37,926 bases of DNA. Source: Candidatus Kuenenia stuttgartensis (GTDB taxonomy: Bacteria > Planctomycetota > Planctomycetia > Pirellulales > UBA1268). The stretch lies in contig CAMARC010000005.1 in NCBI GenBank assembly GCA_945860405.1, positions 1 through 37,926 on the forward strand, read 5' to 3'. Of the stretch, positions 35,465 through 37,926 are shown piece after piece. The position numbers were made by a program, and so were the translations under genes. The notes below the pieces were generated by a model. The model saw only the letters and a list, made by a program, of their open reading frames with translations. It did not search any database and was not told the DNA's origin. Every line of letters begins with the position of its first letter. The stretch's first letter is position 1.

Positions 35465-36589
35465 ATGGATTCGACTTCCGGGGACGGATTCTTTGGCAAA
35501 ACCCTCAAAGTCGTGACGACCCCACCAACCGACACCCGCCACAGATTCCCCGGATTCCGCCGGCGCGCGCCGGTGTGGATGGCGATCCCGATAGGCCTGG
35601 CAATGTGCGTCGTGTCGGGGGTTTCGGTGACCGGCCAACCGCCGGCGGGCAGCGTCTACCAGCGTTTGACTCCGGCCACGGCTGAGCCGGCCGCGGAGTT
35701 GGCCCCAGACTCCCCGGCTACCGCTGCCCCCCCACTCCCGCTTCCTCTTCCATCCTCCGCGTCAGCCACCCCCGAATCGGCTGCCGAACAGGCCGGACGG
35801 GCGGAGCGGGTGGTCGCCGCCGCCTTGGCTGGGCTCTCCCGGGTGCCGTCGGTCTCAGCCCGCGTCCGGCACCTCGTCCGGGTCGACGACATGGTGCTCA
35901 AGGGGAGCGGGCGCTACGTCCAGTCAGGGGTGGGGGAGGATCAACGCTACCGGTACGAATACCGCCTCAGCGCCACCGACGAGGAGTTCGAGATCCTCGA
36001 CGTCTGCGACGGGCTGTTCGCCTGGAACTTCCGCCGCATCGGTCAGAATCCCCCCCAAGTGGAGCGGATCGACGTCCGCCGCATCCGCGAGCGGCTCGAG
36101 ACCCTCGGCATCGCCCACCGCCAGGATCAATCGGCGTACCTCGGCGGCGTGCAGCGCCACCTCGGCCTCCTCCGCCAGTATTTCCGGTTTGCGTCGATCA
36201 CGTCGGCGGTGATCGACGATGTTCCGGTGTGGCTCATCGAGGGGACCTGGGATCGCGACACTCTCGCCTGGATCGTCAAGGAGAAGGCGGAGGCGATCAA
36301 GAGCGAGGCGGGGGTCGCGCCGAACGAACTCCCCGACGGCATGCCGTACAGCGTTCGACTCTCGATCAGCAAACGAGAACTCTTTCCCTGCCGGATCGAG
36401 TGGCTCGCCGTGCCGGGCAAGCGGCCAACCTCGCCGGCGGCGCTGCAGGTGGTGGCCATGATGGAGTTGTACGACGTCCGTATCGGCGATCCGGTCGACG
36501 TGTCGGCGTTCGTCTACAAGCCGGCCACGGAGGGGCTGACCGACATCACCGACGCCTACCTGCCGCAGGTCCAGCCGCTGCGGCAGTGA
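35465..36589 (+). CDS. Secreted hypothetical protein (LolA/DUF1571-like beta-sheet protein possible)
   Basis: 374 aa; TM/signal region VWMAIPIGLAMCVVSGVSVTGQ; LSRVPSVSARVRHLVRVDDMVLKGSGRYVQSGVGEDQRYRYEYRLSATDEEFEILDVCDGLFAWNFRRIG. Confidence 0.7.
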   Translation: MDSTSGDGFFGKTLKVVTTPPTDTRHRFPGFRRRAPVWMAIPIGLAMCVVSGVSVTGQPPAGSVYQRLTPATAEPAAELAPDSPATAAPPLPLPLPSSASATPESAAEQAGRAERVVAAALAGLSRVPSVSARVRHLVRVDDMVLKGSGRYVQSGVGEDQRYRYEYRLSATDEEFEILDVCDGLFAWNFRRIGQNPPQVERIDVRRIRERLETLGIAHRQDQSAYLGGVQRHLGLLRQYFRFASITSAVIDDVPVWLIEGTWDRDTLAWIVKEKAEAIKSEAGVAPNELPDGMPYSVRLSISKRELFPCRIEWLAVPGKRPTSPAALQVVAMMELYDVRIGDPVDVSAFVYKPATEGLTDITDAYLPQVQPLRQ

Positions 36590-36596
36590 CGGCCGG

Positions 36597-37730
36597 TCAA
36601 CCGGCGCCGCTCCATCCCGCCGCGACGAGCCGGACGGCGGCATCGATCGCCGCTTCCATGCTCGTCGAATCGGCATCACCGCGACCGACGATGTCGAACG
36701 CCGTGCCGTGGGCGACGCTCGTCCTCACCAGCGGCAGACCGAGCGTGATGTTCACCGCCCGGTGCATGCCCAAGAGCTTGACTGGAATGTGCCCCTGATC
36801 GTGGTACTGGGCCACGATCCCGTCGAAGCCCCCGCGGGCGGCGCGGAGAAAGAGCGTGTCGGCGGGGAAGGGGCCTGCGGCCTCGATTCCGGCAGCGCGC
36901 AGCGCGGCGACCGCCGGGGCGATGATCCGCGTCTCCTCATCGCCGAACAGCCCTCCCTCGCCCCCATGGGGATTGAGGGCTGCCACCCCGATCCTCGGGC
37001 GCCGTCCAAGCAGCGCCACGAGGAGGGAAGCCAATCGCTCCCCCGCGGCAACGATCCCCGGGGTGGAGAGCCGCTCGATCGCCGTGGCGAGCGACTCGTG
37101 GAGCGTGACATGGACGACCCCGAGCGGACCATGCACCAAGCCATCCGTGGTCGGCGGGAGCCAGAGCATCATCGAGGCAGCGGCGTCGGGGAGCCCGCAG
37201 GCTCGCGCCAGCCATTCGGTGTGCCCGGGGACGTGGTGCCCCGCGGCGTGAAGCGCTTCCTTGTGGAGCGGCCCGGTGACGAGGGCGCCGCGGCGACCGG
37301 CGCCGTGCACGAGCCGAAAGGCCTCCTCCAGCGCCCCCACCGCCGCCCGACCACCGGCCGCGGAGATCCGGCCACGGGGAACGGCCTCTTCGGCGCTGTT
37401 CGGCTCGACGACGAGCACCGTCTCGGCGGTCGAGGGGCGCAGGTCGTCCGCCGCCACCCGCTCCACCGCCAGCCGCGGCAGCGACCTCACCGCTCGCAGC
37501 ACGTCGCGGAGCAGCTCGGCCCTGGCCACGACGCGGAGCCTGGCGCTGGCATGGGCCGTGGTCCTGCTCCACGCGCCGAGAACGACCTCGGGGCCGATCC
37601 CGGCAGGATCACCGCACGTCAGGCAGACGAGCGTGGGGCAGGGGGGAGGCGGGGCAGGGGAGTGGCCGGTGGCAGGCAAGGCAAAAGCTTCGGCATGGGG
37701 GAAGGCCGACGAGGAGAAGAAAAGCCTCAC
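36597..37730 (-). CDS. pdxA: 4-hydroxythreonine-4-phosphate dehydrogenase
   Basis: LTCGDPAGIGPEVVLGAW; ALVTGPLHKEALHAAGHHVPGHTEWLA; GVAALNPHGGEGGLFGDEE; GIVAQYHDQGHIPVKLLGMHRAVNITLGLPLVRTSVAHGTAFDIVGRGDADSTSMEAAI. Confidence 0.95.
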   Translation of the reverse strand: MRLFFSSSAFPHAEAFALPATGHSPAPPPPCPTLVCLTCGDPAGIGPEVVLGAWSRTTAHASARLRVVARAELLRDVLRAVRSLPRLAVERVAADDLRPSTAETVLVVEPNSAEEAVPRGRISAAGGRAAVGALEEAFRLVHGAGRRGALVTGPLHKEALHAAGHHVPGHTEWLARACGLPDAAASMMLWLPPTTDGLVHGPLGVVHVTLHESLATAIERLSTPGIVAAGERLASLLVALLGRRPRIGVAALNPHGGEGGLFGDEETRIIAPAVAALRAAGIEAAGPFPADTLFLRAARGGFDGIVAQYHDQGHIPVKLLGMHRAVNITLGLPLVRTSVAHGTAFDIVGRGDADSTSMEAAIDAAVRLVAAGWSGAG

Positions 37731-37831
37731 TCCGCGGCCTGAACAGGCGACTCGTGTCGAGACTGACCCACCAGCCTATAGTTTCCTCCTCCTGTCCACA
37801 CCCATGCCCTTCCCGAGGAGCGTCCCAGGCG

Positions 37832-37926
37832 ATGGAACGTGTCTACTCCCGTGCCGCGATGTTTGCCGTGGCCCTGATGCTGGCGACGGCGCTGCTCGGA
37901 CTGTGGATCGGCGACCTCCACGGCCA
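37832..37926 (+). CDS. N-terminal fragment of a membrane/exported protein, truncated by window end
   Basis: MERVYSRAAMFAVALMLATALLGLWIGDLHG, hydrophobic segment, open at the window edge; TATAGT at 37777-37782 could be a -10 element. Confidence 0.5.
   Translation, partial: MERVYSRAAMFAVALMLATALLGLWIGDLHG

Noticed and set aside
36597-37742. + strand ORF 36708..37742
   Set aside because: Antisense to pdxA, which has strong family signatures.

Overview
High-GC window that reads as a Planctomycetes/Pirellulales-like chromosomal segment. The taxonomy is inferred from protein families, not searched. It is densely coded, mostly in short operons. Recognisable genes: a minus-strand operon of a LuxE/PaaK-like adenylating enzyme, an ALDH-superfamily reductase, an Fe-ADH and a PQQ-like beta-propeller; a small unknown ORF plus a SNF2 helicase; a Calx-beta/zincin metalloprotease; mnmG plus a GT4 glycosyltransferase; an alpha/beta hydrolase; TerC; flhA, a FliA-type sigma factor and flgM; a Fur-family regulator; an LRR-like lipoprotein; holA plus purB; clpX; an aminotransferase plus a TlpA-like thioredoxin; a three-gene envelope operon (two paralogous exported proteins and a Cys-rich DUF11 lipoprotein reminiscent of chlamydial OmcB); and pdxA. 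I saw no rRNA, tRNA, CRISPR array, transposase or phage gene. The most unusual non-coding signals are (i) three 17-nt hairpins repeating at exactly 18-nt spacing next to a larger hairpin (24950-25036), and (ii) a structured inverted-repeat element between clpX and the aminotransferase gene (28832-29004). The most interesting gene-level candidates are the envelope operon and the acid/aldehyde/alcohol operon.
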